Origin: PRO6 sp035565775
GTDB lineage: Bacteria > Pseudomonadota > Alphaproteobacteria > Rhizobiales > Xanthobacteraceae
NCBI GenBank assembly: GCA_035565775.1
Contig: DATMRW010000023.1
Span: forward strand, 434,001-498,000
Length of the DNA stretch: 64,000 bases
Reading direction: 5' to 3'
Shown here: in pieces, positions 37,235 through 45,529 of the stretch
How the letters are laid out: each line of letters starts with the position of its first letter
Position numbering within the stretch: the first letter of the stretch is position 1
Program-made: the position numbers and the translations under genes
Notes under the pieces: model-generated
The model's database searches: none
What the model was told of the DNA's origin: nothing
Seen by the model: the letters and a program-made list of their open reading frames with translations, nothing else

Positions 37235-37588
37235 CGATCGCCAAATTCCCGTCTGGAGGCTGGACCGCGCCGTGCGCAGTTCCTTCCCGGATCTTAAAAA
37301 CAATGGAGCGGAAGGCGATTCCCCGCAAGGATAATCGTCCCGAAAATCGAGATTCCGCCATGCGCGGGACGCTTATCGAGCAATTGTGTGCTGTTTGAGT
37401 CCTCATCCGGCGCCGGCGGCGTAAAATCGCTCAAATAAGCGCATTTCCTTGTTGCCAGGGCGGCGCCGGAGCGCGCGAGGTTCTTGCGGTGCAGCGTGAT
37501 GCGCCTTAGTGTGCCGCCTCGCTTGCATCCCAACCATATCCCAAGGCCCGAGCAGCGTTTTCGTGGCCATTCAGCATGGAGATTCACG
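37235..37588. other. Intergenic region between GST and aminotransferase
   Basis: 354 nt between divergent genes. No RNA gene, repeat or convincing frame seen; presumably two promoters. Confidence 0.5.
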
Positions 37589-38791
37589 ATGTCATTCCTG
37601 TCCGCCGCGCTGTCCCGCGTGAAGCCCTCCGCGACGATCGCGGTGACGGACAAAGCGCGCCAGCTCAAAGCTGCGGGCCGCAATGTCATTGGCCTTGGCG
37701 CCGGAGAGCCGGATTTCGACACGCCCGGCAACATCAAGCTTGCCGCGATCGCCGCGATCGAGGCCGGCAAGACCAAGTACACCGCGGTCGACGGCATCCC
37801 GGAGCTGAAGGAGGCGATCATCGCCAAGTTCCAGCGCGAGAACGGCCTGACCTACAAGCCGAACCAGATCACCGTCGGAACCGGCGGCAAGCAGGTGCTC
37901 TACAACGCGCTGATGGCGACGCTCAATCCCGGCGACGAGGTGATCATCCCCGCGCCGTACTGGGTCAGCTATCCGGAAATGGTGGCGCTGGCGGGCGGCG
38001 AATCCGTGCCGGTGGTCTGCACCGCCGAGAACGGCTTCAAGCTCAAGGCCGACCAGCTTGAGAAGGCGATCACCCCGAAGACCAAGTGGCTGATCCTGAA
38101 CTCGCCGTCGAACCCGACCGGCGCGGCCTATACCGAAGCCGACCTGAAGGCGCTGACCGACGTCCTGCTCCGTCATCCGCACGTCTGGGTGATGACCGAC
38201 GACATGTATGAGCATCTCGTCTACGACGACTTCAAGTTCACGACGCCCGCGCAGGTCGAGCCAAAACTGTTTGACCGCACCCTGACCATCAACGGCGTGT
38301 CGAAGTCCTACTGCATGACCGGCTGGCGCATCGGCTATGCCGGTGGTCCGCAGCAGCTCATCAGCGCGATGGCGACGATCCAGTCGCAGTCGACCTCGAA
38401 CCCGTCGTCGATCTCGCAGTGGGCCGCCGTCGAGGCGCTGAACGGCCCGCAGGACTTCATCCCGGCGAACAACAAGGTGTTCAAGGAGCGCCGCGACCTC
38501 GTGGTGTCGATGCTCAATCAGGCCGCCGGCATCGAGTGCCCGCGTCCGGAAGGCGCGTTCTACGTCTATCCGTCCTGCGCCGGCACCATCGGCAAGACCA
38601 CGCCGGGCGGCAAGAAGATCGAGACCGACGAGGATTTCGTCACCGAGCTGCTCGAAGCCGAGGGCGTTGCGGTGGTGCAGGGATCGGCCTTCGGCCTTGG
38701 CCCGGCATTCCGCATCTCCTATGCGACCAAGACCAGCGACCTCGAGGATGCCTGCGCGCGCATCCAGCGCTTCTGCGCCAGCCTGCGCTGA
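37589..38791 (+). CDS. aatA: Aspartate aminotransferase, class I (AatA type)
   Basis: 400 aa. The N-terminal segment includes SRVKPSATIAVTDKAR; GLGAGEPDFDTP and the substrate loop NSPSNPTGA follow. The PLP lysine is K239 in NGVSKSYCMTGWRIGYAGGP. This is the class Ib aspartate/prephenate aminotransferase group common in Rhizobiales. It links oxaloacetate and aspartate. GGAG lies 10 nt before the ATG. A strong terminator follows at 38826. Confidence 0.95.
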   Translation: MSFLSAALSRVKPSATIAVTDKARQLKAAGRNVIGLGAGEPDFDTPGNIKLAAIAAIEAGKTKYTAVDGIPELKEAIIAKFQRENGLTYKPNQITVGTGGKQVLYNALMATLNPGDEVIIPAPYWVSYPEMVALAGGESVPVVCTAENGFKLKADQLEKAITPKTKWLILNSPSNPTGAAYTEADLKALTDVLLRHPHVWVMTDDMYEHLVYDDFKFTTPAQVEPKLFDRTLTINGVSKSYCMTGWRIGYAGGPQQLISAMATIQSQSTSNPSSISQWAAVEALNGPQDFIPANNKVFKERRDLVVSMLNQAAGIECPRPEGAFYVYPSCAGTIGKTTPGGKKIETDEDFVTELLEAEGVAVVQGSAFGLGPAFRISYATKTSDLEDACARIQRFCASLR

Positions 38792-38825
38792 TGATGCAGA
38801 TCTGATCGAAATCGATTCACGCATG

Positions 38826-38856
38826 AACCCCCGGCCTTGTGCCGGGGGTTTTTGTT
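38826..38856 (+). terminator. Intrinsic terminator after aatA
   Basis: A perfect 10-bp GC stem (AACCCCCGGC / GCCGGGGGTT) with a 5-nt loop, followed by TTTGTTT. Confidence 0.9.
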
Positions 38857-38957
38857 TACGCTGGCCGTGAATTTCTTGACGTTGTCCGCAGTCCGCTGCA
38901 TGAGCGCACACACTTCCGCCGCCTTTGGTCCAATAGGTGGCGGCATCTGGAGGGCTC

Positions 38958-39434
38958 ATGAAAAAACTATCTCTTATTCTCGGCGCAGCCATTTTGGCTG
39001 CGAGTGCCGGTAGTGCGTCGGCTCATCGCGTGTCGATGGTCAAGGTCGGCGTCCTTGAATGCCGCGGCGCCAGCAGCGTCGGCTACGTCTTCGGCTCGGT
39101 CACCCATCTCGGATGCGTTCTGCGCGCCGCGGGGCAGCCGCGGGAGCACTACGTCGCCACCATTCGCAAGTATGGCATTGATCTCGGCATCACCGAAAAA
39201 TCGGCGCTCGCCTGGGCGGTCTATGCGCCGGTGTCGCAAGTCGGGCGCGGCGACCTGTCCGGCACCTATGCCGGCGCGCAGGGCAGTGCCTCGCTCGGCA
39301 TCGGCGTCGGCGGCAACGTGCTTGTCGGCGGCTCGGCAAACTCGATTGCGTTGCAGCCGCTCAGCGTTCAGGGCCAGGTCGGCGTGAACATCGCGCTCGG
39401 CGTGGCGGAACTGAAGCTGCGCCCGGGACGTTAA
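38958..39434 (+). CDS. DUF992 secreted protein (first of a tandem pair)
   Basis: 158 aa with a signal peptide (residues 1-22, ending GSASA). The mature region KVGVLECRGASSVGYVFGS and then CVLRAAGQPREHYVATIRKYG is the DUF992 pattern found in Rhizobiales; one conserved Cys pair is present (LECRG and LGCVL). The C-terminal half is a Gly-rich beta sequence. Function unknown; likely periplasmic or surface. GGAGG precedes the ATG. Confidence 0.85.
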   Translation: MKKLSLILGAAILAASAGSASAHRVSMVKVGVLECRGASSVGYVFGSVTHLGCVLRAAGQPREHYVATIRKYGIDLGITEKSALAWAVYAPVSQVGRGDLSGTYAGAQGSASLGIGVGGNVLVGGSANSIALQPLSVQGQVGVNIALGVAELKLRPGR

Positions 39435-39536
39435 GCCCTACAGCCTGCGGTGGCAGGCCGGCCCGTGTTCTTGCGGCTGGCCTGATGCCGTCCCGGCCTT
39501 TCTCATGTTCAGCCAAAATTGAATGGAGTGTTGGCA

Positions 39537-40028
39537 ATGCGTCGTTTCTCGCTTGTGCTTGGTCTTGCGGCCGCTGCGGTGGCCGGGTCTGCGATTGGGG
39601 CTTCCGCCCAGCAGGCGCTGCGTCCGGTGGGCGTTCTGGAATGCCAGGGCGGACCGAGCGTCGGTCTGATCGTCGGCTCTGAATCGGCGCTGCGCTGCGT
39701 CCTGCGGCAGCCGGGCCGCCGTGCACAGACCTATGCGGCGAAGGTGCGCCGGGTCGGCGTCGATGTTGGCGTCACCGAGAAATGGGTGCTTGGCTGGAAC
39801 GTGTATTCGACGCAGGGCCGCATTCGGCCGGGCGGTCTTGCCGGCAGCTATGACGGCGCGGGCAGCAGCCTGACGATTGGCGTCGGCGCCGGCTCCAACA
39901 TCATGAATGGCGGCCCGGGCAACACGGTGTCGCTGCAGCCGCTGCCGATGCGCGGCCAGACCGGCCTCAACTTCGCGGTCGGTTTCCAGGGCATGGACAT
40001 CATTCCGCTCAGCCGCCGCGGTCGCTGA
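39537..40028 (+). CDS. DUF992 secreted protein (second of a tandem pair)
   Basis: 163 aa, paralogous to the preceding gene: same signal peptide, the block VGVLECQGGPSVGLIVGS, then CVLRQPGRRAQTYAAKVRRVG, and the same Cys pair. The two genes differ most in their Gly-rich C-terminal half. GGAG lies 8 nt before the ATG at 39537. The pair lies in tandem, 102 nt apart, and a hairpin terminator follows. Confidence 0.85.
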   Translation: MRRFSLVLGLAAAAVAGSAIGASAQQALRPVGVLECQGGPSVGLIVGSESALRCVLRQPGRRAQTYAAKVRRVGVDVGVTEKWVLGWNVYSTQGRIRPGGLAGSYDGAGSSLTIGVGAGSNIMNGGPGNTVSLQPLPMRGQTGLNFAVGFQGMDIIPLSRRGR

Positions 40029-40053
40029 ACGAATTCTCGCTTCAAGTCTGATC

Positions 40054-40083
40054 AAGCCCGGTTCCTCATGGAGCCGGCTTTTT
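40054..40083 (+). terminator. Terminator after the DUF992 pair
   Basis: An imperfect stem (AAGCCCGGTTCC with GGAGCCGGCTT, one bulged C and one G-T pair, loop TCAT) followed by TTT. Confidence 0.7.
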
Positions 40084-40273
40084 CGCGCCTTGCGCGTGCA
40101 GCTTCACGCGTTGTCGGATTCCGGCGTCGCGCATCTTTAAACGGCGACTTGCGAGCCGTGTTGTGAACCGTCTTGCCAAACCATCGGGACGCTGAAACGA
40201 TGGTATCTGCCGACCCGTGGAGAAATATCCCCGATCGGACTGCCACGGGCCAGGCTCCGGACAGGAGGCGGCT

Positions 40274-42316
40274 ATGGGACATGACGGCAAAAGTCCCCGC
40301 GCTCCCCGGTGCATCGCACTGGTGGGGCCTTATCAGAGCGGCAAAAGCACTCTTCTCGAAGCCATACTCGCGCGCACGGGCGGCAGCGCAAAGCCGATAG
40401 GCGGCGAGGCCAATGGCGGCTCCGGCTCAGAAGCCGCGCCGGACCTCAAGCGCAAATCCGGCTCGACACTTGCCGTCGGCTCGACGACGTTCATGGACGA
40501 GGTCTATACGTTCATCGACTGTCCGGGCTCGATGGAGTTCATCCACGACATGCGCGCGGCGCTGCCCGTCGTCGATGCGGCGCTCGTCGTCTGCGAGGCG
40601 GATGAGCGCAAGATCCCTCAGCTTCAGATCATCCTGCGCGAACTGGAAGACCTGCAGATCCCCCGCTTTCTGTTCCTCAACAAGATCGACAAGGCCAATC
40701 AGCGCGTGCGCGATGTTCTGGCCGCGTTGCAGCCGGCTTCGCGCACGCCGCTGGTGCTGCGCCAGATTCCGATCTGGGCCGGCGAGAGCGTCAGCGGCTT
40801 CGTCGATCTCGCGCTTGAGCGGGCCTTCGTCTATCGCGACCAGCAGCCCTCTGAAGTCATCGACCTGCAGGGCAATGATCTCGACCGCGAGAAGGAAGCG
40901 CGCTTCACCATGCTGGAGCGGCTGGCCGATCATGACGACCGGCTGATGGAGCAGCTGCTCGAGGACATTGCGCCGCCGCGTGACGAGGTGTTCGACAATC
41001 TGGCGAAGGAATTGCGCGAGGGGCAGATCTGTCCGGTGCTGTTCGGGGTGGCGACCCGCTCCAACGGCGTGTTGCGGCTGATGAAGGCGCTGCGCCACGA
41101 GGTGCAGGGCATGGCCGAGACGGCAAAGCGGCTCGGCATCGGCAAGGATGCCGGCTCGCTCGCCTATGTGATCAAGACTGTGCATCAGCAGCACGGCGGC
41201 AAGCTCTCGATTGGCCGCGTGCTGAGCGGCCATTTCGAGGACGGCTCGGCGGTGCATTCTTCCGGCGGCAGCGTCGGCAAGATTTCCGGCATGTCGTCGC
41301 TGTCCTACAGCGGCAAGCGTGCGGTGATCGAGACCGGCGAACTTGCATGTTTCGGCAAGCTCGACGCCATCAGGACCGGCGAGACGATCACCACCGCGAA
41401 GGCGACGCCGGCATCGCTTGCCGATGTCGAGCCCTATCCCGGCGCGCTGTCGGTGACGATCGCGGCGAGCGACCGCAAGGACGACGTCAAGCTCGGGCAG
41501 GCGATCGCGCGCCTGTGCGAGGAAGACCCGTCGCTCACGGTCATTCAGGACCCGCGCACGCATGAGGCCGTGTTGTGGGGGCAGGGCGAGATGCACCTGC
41601 GGCAGGCGCTGGAGCGACTGCGCGACCGCTTCAGCGTGGCGGTGGTGTCGCGGCCGCCGACCATTGGCTATCAGGAGGCGATCCGCAAGGCGGTGACGCG
41701 GCGCGGCCGTCACAAGAAGCAGTCCGGCGGCCACGGCCAGTTCGGCGACGTGCTGCTGGAGATCGAGCCGCTGCCGCGCGGCAGCGGGTTTGAATTCCAC
41801 GAGTCGATCGTGGGCGGCGCGGTACCGAAGAACTACATCCCGGCGGTGGAGGAGGGCGTCATCGAGGCGCTCAAGCGCGGCCCGCTCGGCTTCCAGGTGA
41901 CGGACATTAAGGTGACGCTGGTCGACGGCTCCTTCCACACCGTCGATTCCTCCGACCTCGCCTTCCGCACGGCGGCGTGGACCGGTCTCAGTGAGGCATT
42001 GCCCGAATGCCACCCGGTGCTGCTCGAGCCGATCTTCAACGTGGAGATTTTCTGCCCGACCGACGCCACCGCGAAGGTCAATGCGATCCTCTCCGGCCGC
42101 CGCGCGCAGATTACCGGCTTCGACACTCGCGAGGACTGGAACGGCTGGGACGTGGTGCGCGCCTCGATGCCCGAGGCGGAGATCCGCGATCTGATCGTCG
42201 AGCTCCGCTCGGCGACGGCGGGCGCAGGCAGTTTTGTCCGCCAGTTCGACCGGATGGCGGAAGTAATCGGCCGGGCTGCCGACCAGATCGTGGCGGCGCA
42301 CCGCTCGGCGGCCTGA
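40274..42316 (+). CDS. EF-G-like translation GTPase paralogue
   Basis: 680 aa with all EF-G domains in order: G domain (1-270), domain II (to about 370), then III, IV and V. G1 is GPYQSGKST (18-26) and G4 is NKID (136-139). The canonical switch-1 RGIT is absent, and G3 reads DCPGS (82-86) instead of DTPGH, so the catalytic His is lost. The central region has large insertions, including the GSGSEAAP stretch. It belongs to the EF-G-like paralogues of alphaproteobacteria whose role is unclear; it is not the housekeeping fusA. AGGAGG lies 5 nt before the ATG. Confidence 0.88.
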   Translation: MGHDGKSPRAPRCIALVGPYQSGKSTLLEAILARTGGSAKPIGGEANGGSGSEAAPDLKRKSGSTLAVGSTTFMDEVYTFIDCPGSMEFIHDMRAALPVVDAALVVCEADERKIPQLQIILRELEDLQIPRFLFLNKIDKANQRVRDVLAALQPASRTPLVLRQIPIWAGESVSGFVDLALERAFVYRDQQPSEVIDLQGNDLDREKEARFTMLERLADHDDRLMEQLLEDIAPPRDEVFDNLAKELREGQICPVLFGVATRSNGVLRLMKALRHEVQGMAETAKRLGIGKDAGSLAYVIKTVHQQHGGKLSIGRVLSGHFEDGSAVHSSGGSVGKISGMSSLSYSGKRAVIETGELACFGKLDAIRTGETITTAKATPASLADVEPYPGALSVTIAASDRKDDVKLGQAIARLCEEDPSLTVIQDPRTHEAVLWGQGEMHLRQALERLRDRFSVAVVSRPPTIGYQEAIRKAVTRRGRHKKQSGGHGQFGDVLLEIEPLPRGSGFEFHESIVGGAVPKNYIPAVEEGVIEALKRGPLGFQVTDIKVTLVDGSFHTVDSSDLAFRTAAWTGLSEALPECHPVLLEPIFNVEIFCPTDATAKVNAILSGRRAQITGFDTREDWNGWDVVRASMPEAEIRDLIVELRSATAGAGSFVRQFDRMAEVIGRAADQIVAAHRSAA

Positions 42317-42369
42317 TCGGGCGCAGTGCGGCACGCGGAGCAGGGGCCAATGCCCGCACGGTGAGCAAT

Positions 42370-42484
42370 GCGTGCATCGCATAGCTTTGTTGCGGATATA
42401 TATTTAAAGCATCTATTCAGATGTAAAAAACATCATTATAGATATTTAATGGTTGATTTTGCATGGAAAATATAGGACTTTGCG
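42370..42484. promoter_or_regulatory. AT-rich control region before the XRE gene
   Basis: About 115 nt far richer in AT than the rest of the window, containing TATATATTTAAAG and the small palindrome GATGTAAAAAACATC. It lies directly upstream of the GTG start of the XRE gene and is a likely promoter/operator. No exact promoter hexamers can be fixed. Confidence 0.45.
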
Positions 42485-42760
42485 GTGATTACGTCATCTC
42501 AGATGCGTGCGGCGCGGGCGCTGCTGGGCATCGACCAAAAAACACTCGCTCATCTTGCTGACGTCTCGCTTCCGACGATCCAGCGGATGGAGGCCAGCGA
42601 TGGCAATGTTCGCGGGGTGGTCGAGTCGCTCACCAAGGTCGTCGAGGCGCTGGACCGTGCCGGGATCATTCTGATCGGCGACAATGTCCGCAGCGAACAG
42701 GGCGGGCGTGGCGTCCGCCTCAAGGAGCCGGCGCAGCCCCGCCGATCCGCTGGCGACTAG
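42485..42760 (+). CDS. XRE-family helix-turn-helix regulator
   Basis: 91 aa. A single HTH (about 1-60) of the phage Cro/C1 type: ITSSQMRAARALLGID, then LAHLADVSLPTIQRMEAS. This group, starting MITSxQMRAARALL, is widespread in Rhizobiales, often next to SulP transporter genes. It begins with GTG in an AT-rich region. It probably controls itself and the SulP gene 64 nt downstream. Direct evidence is limited to the HTH and the adjacency. Confidence 0.88.
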   Translation: MITSSQMRAARALLGIDQKTLAHLADVSLPTIQRMEASDGNVRGVVESLTKVVEALDRAGIILIGDNVRSEQGGRGVRLKEPAQPRRSAGD

Positions 42761-42824
42761 CGTTCGCGCGTCGGCGCGGCGATGGGGCCGGCGGCCACGC
42801 GAGAACCAGTTGGATTGAGGGTGC

Positions 42825-44576
42825 ATGCACGGGAACGGACTTTCGGGACAGCCACCCCGCCACGAGGGCGCAAGGCCGGCACCGGCAGCGCCCACATTCG
42901 CCGAACTGTTCACCCCCAAACTCGTCACCGTGCTGCGCGAGGGCTACAGGGGCGCGCATCTGCGCGCCGACCTCATCGCCGGGCTGACGGTTGCGATCGT
43001 CGCGCTGCCGCTGTCGATGGCGATCGCGATCGGCTCGGGCGTCTCGCCTGATCGCGGACTCTATGCCGCCATCGTCGGCGGCTTTCTCGTCTCACTGTTG
43101 GGCGGCAGCCGCTTTCAGATCGGCGGCCCGGCGGGGGCGTTCATCGTGCTCGTGGCATTGGCGGTCGATCGCCACGGCATCGACGGCGTGCTGCTCGCGA
43201 CGATGATGTCCGGCGTGTTCCTGATCGCGGCCGGCTATCTGCGGCTTGGCACCTACATCAAGTTCATTCCCTATCCGGTGACGATCGGCTTCACCGCCGG
43301 CATCGCGGTGATCATCTTTGCCAGCCAGCTGCGCGATCTGTTCGGCATCACCCTGCCGGGCAAGGAGCCGGGCGAGCTGTTGCCCAAACTGATGGCGCTC
43401 GTTGACGCCGCCGGCACGGTCAATGTCTGGGCCGTTGCGGTCTCGGCGGTGTCGATCGCGATCATCGTCGGGCTGAAAAGGCTGCGCCCGAACTGGCCGG
43501 GAATTTTGATCGCGGTGGCGGTTGCGGCCGCGTCTGCCGCCATCCTCGCGCTGCCGGTCGCAACCATCGGCACGCAGTTCGGCGGCATTCCGCAGTCGCT
43601 GCCGACGCCGGCGCTGCCGGCGTTCTCGCTGGCGAAGATGATGGCGGTGCTGCCCGATGCGATCGCCTTCACCTTGCTCGGAGCCATCGAGTCGCTGCTC
43701 TCCGCCGTCGTCGCCGACGGCATGACCGGGCGGCGGCATCGCTCCAATTGCGAACTCGTCGGCCAGGGCGTTGCCAATATCGGCTCGGCGCTGTTCGGCG
43801 GCATCTGCGTCACCGGCACCATCGCGCGCACCGCAACCAATGTCCGCGCTGGCGCCCACGGCCCGGTGTCGGGCATGCTGCACGCGGTGTTTCTGCTGCT
43901 GTTCATGGTGATCGCCGCGCCGCTCGCCAGCTACATTCCGCTCGCGGCGCTCGCCGCGGTGCTTGCCGTGGTCGCCTGGAACATGGCGGAGAAGCAGGAG
44001 TTCGCGACGCTGATCCGCTCGTCGCGCGGCGACGCCCTGGTGCTGCTCGCCACGTTCCTGCTGACGATCTTCCGCGATCTCACCGCCGGCATCCTGGTCG
44101 GCTTTGCGCTCGGCGCGGTGCTGTTCATTCATCGCATGGCGCAGACCACCGGAATCGAGGCGATCGCGCCGCTGGCTGTGGCCGATCAGGCCGACGGCAC
44201 CGACCGCACCCCCTACGACACCACGCTCGCGACCGATCCCGACCTGATCATCTACCGCATCACCGGCGCCTTCTTCTTCGGCGCGGCCTCGACCGTCAGC
44301 GCGGTGCTCGACGGCATCGACCCGCGCTATCGCGGTTTCGTGATCGATTTCGCCGCGGTGCCTCTTTTGGACTCGACCGCTGCGAATGCCATCGAGCGTA
44401 TCGCCGCCACGTCGAAGCGGCGGGGCGTGCAGGTCTACGTCACCGGGGCGTCGGCTTCGGTGCGCAAAATGCTTCTGGCGCACGGCCTCTCGGGCGAGGT
44501 CGCGTTCCGGCCGGACATCGAAACCGCGGTGGCCGACTTCAAGCGCAGCCGAGTCGATGCTACATCAGCGGCCTGA
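42825..44576 (+). CDS. SulP family anion transporter with STAS domain
   Basis: 583 aa. A Pro-rich N-terminal extension of about 25 aa precedes the SulP domain (about 40-440), with around 10-12 helices and RADLIAGLTVAIVALPLSMA, GGSRFQIGGPAGAFIVLV. The C-terminal STAS domain spans about 465-570, with the regulatory Asp-Ser-Thr at about 516-518 (PLLDSTAAN). Candidate substrates are sulfate, bicarbonate or dicarboxylates; the sequence does not decide. GAGGG precedes the ATG. It may be in an operon with the XRE gene. Confidence 0.92.
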   Translation: MHGNGLSGQPPRHEGARPAPAAPTFAELFTPKLVTVLREGYRGAHLRADLIAGLTVAIVALPLSMAIAIGSGVSPDRGLYAAIVGGFLVSLLGGSRFQIGGPAGAFIVLVALAVDRHGIDGVLLATMMSGVFLIAAGYLRLGTYIKFIPYPVTIGFTAGIAVIIFASQLRDLFGITLPGKEPGELLPKLMALVDAAGTVNVWAVAVSAVSIAIIVGLKRLRPNWPGILIAVAVAAASAAILALPVATIGTQFGGIPQSLPTPALPAFSLAKMMAVLPDAIAFTLLGAIESLLSAVVADGMTGRRHRSNCELVGQGVANIGSALFGGICVTGTIARTATNVRAGAHGPVSGMLHAVFLLLFMVIAAPLASYIPLAALAAVLAVVAWNMAEKQEFATLIRSSRGDALVLLATFLLTIFRDLTAGILVGFALGAVLFIHRMAQTTGIEAIAPLAVADQADGTDRTPYDTTLATDPDLIIYRITGAFFFGAASTVSAVLDGIDPRYRGFVIDFAAVPLLDSTAANAIERIAATSKRRGVQVYVTGASASVRKMLLAHGLSGEVAFRPDIETAVADFKRSRVDATSAA

Positions 44577-44606
44577 CTCCATCGTCACCGTCGCAAACGA
44601 GGTATC

Positions 44607-45449
44607 ATGCCGGCCCATCATCGCGCTCCCGCCGCCTGTCTGATCGGTTGGCCGGCGGCCCATTCGCGCTCGCCGCTCATTCACCATCACTGGCTGCGCA
44701 AGCTCGGCATCGAAGGCGGCTACAGCATCGAGGCCGTGCCGCCGGAAGAGTTTTCCGATTTCATCACGCAGCTCGGCCGCCGCGGCTTCGTCGGCGCCAA
44801 CGTCACCATCCCGCACAAGGAGCGCGCGCTGCAGATGGCGCTGCCGGATGCCCGCGCCAAGGCGGTGGGCGCGGCCAACACGCTGTGGTTCGAGGACGGG
44901 CAGCTGCGCGCCACCAACACCGATGTCGAGGGCTTCATCAACAATCTCGATGCCTCGGCCCCCGGTTGGGATCGCGCCAAGGAGGCCCTCGTGCTGGGCG
45001 CCGGCGGCTCCGCGCGTGCGGTGGTGTTTGGGCTGCTCGAGCGCGGGCTGTCGCGGGTCTATCTCGCCAATCGCACCATCGAGCGGGCGCAGGCCTTTGT
45101 GCCGCAGTTCGGCGAGCGCGTGGTGCCGATCGGCTGGGAGCGCGTCGACGAGGTGATGCCGGGCGTCGGCCTTCTGGTCAACACCACCTCGCTCGGCATG
45201 AAGGGCCAGCCGCCGCTCGACATCGACCTTGCGCCGCTGCCCGAAGACGCCGCTGTCGCCGATCTCGTCTATGTCCCGCTCGACACTGAACTCCTCAAGG
45301 CGGCGAGGGCGCGGGGCCTGCCGACCGCCGACGGCCTCGGCATGTTGCTGCATCAGGCCGTGCGCGGTTTCGAGCTGTGGTTCGGCCAGCGCCCGACCGT
45401 GACGGAGGAGCTGCGCGCACTGGTGGTCGCGGACCTGCAGAAAAGCTGA
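44607..45449 (+). CDS. aroE: Shikimate dehydrogenase (NADP+)
   Basis: 280 aa. The catalytic Lys is K71 in NVTIPHK, with NTDVEGF and the NADP loop GAGGSARAVV following. The C-terminal LVYVPLDTELLKAA and GMLLHQAVRGFELW are conserved. It reduces 3-dehydroshikimate to shikimate in aromatic amino-acid synthesis. GAGG lies 5 nt before the ATG. It is 30 nt downstream of the SulP gene. Confidence 0.95.
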   Translation: MPAHHRAPAACLIGWPAAHSRSPLIHHHWLRKLGIEGGYSIEAVPPEEFSDFITQLGRRGFVGANVTIPHKERALQMALPDARAKAVGAANTLWFEDGQLRATNTDVEGFINNLDASAPGWDRAKEALVLGAGGSARAVVFGLLERGLSRVYLANRTIERAQAFVPQFGERVVPIGWERVDEVMPGVGLLVNTTSLGMKGQPPLDIDLAPLPEDAAVADLVYVPLDTELLKAARARGLPTADGLGMLLHQAVRGFELWFGQRPTVTEELRALVVADLQKS

Positions 45450-45474
45450 AAGCGGCTTTCGCCCGCAAGTAAAA

Positions 45475-45504
45475 AACGGCCCGTGCCGCGCGGCATGGGC
45501 CGTT
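45475..45504. terminator. Bidirectional terminator between aroE and monooxygenase
   Basis: A 14-bp stem (AACGGCCCGTGCCG / CGGCATGGGCCGTT, one G-T pair, 2-nt inner gap). The A-run on the left makes it a strong terminator for the minus-strand gene. Confidence 0.8.
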
Positions 45505-45529
45505 GCCGTTTGTTTCCTGCACGTAGCGC

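Noticed and set aside
40427..42382. A 651-codon minus-strand frame opposite the EF-G-like gene
   Set aside because: Antisense shadow; the plus-strand protein is clearly a translation GTPase.
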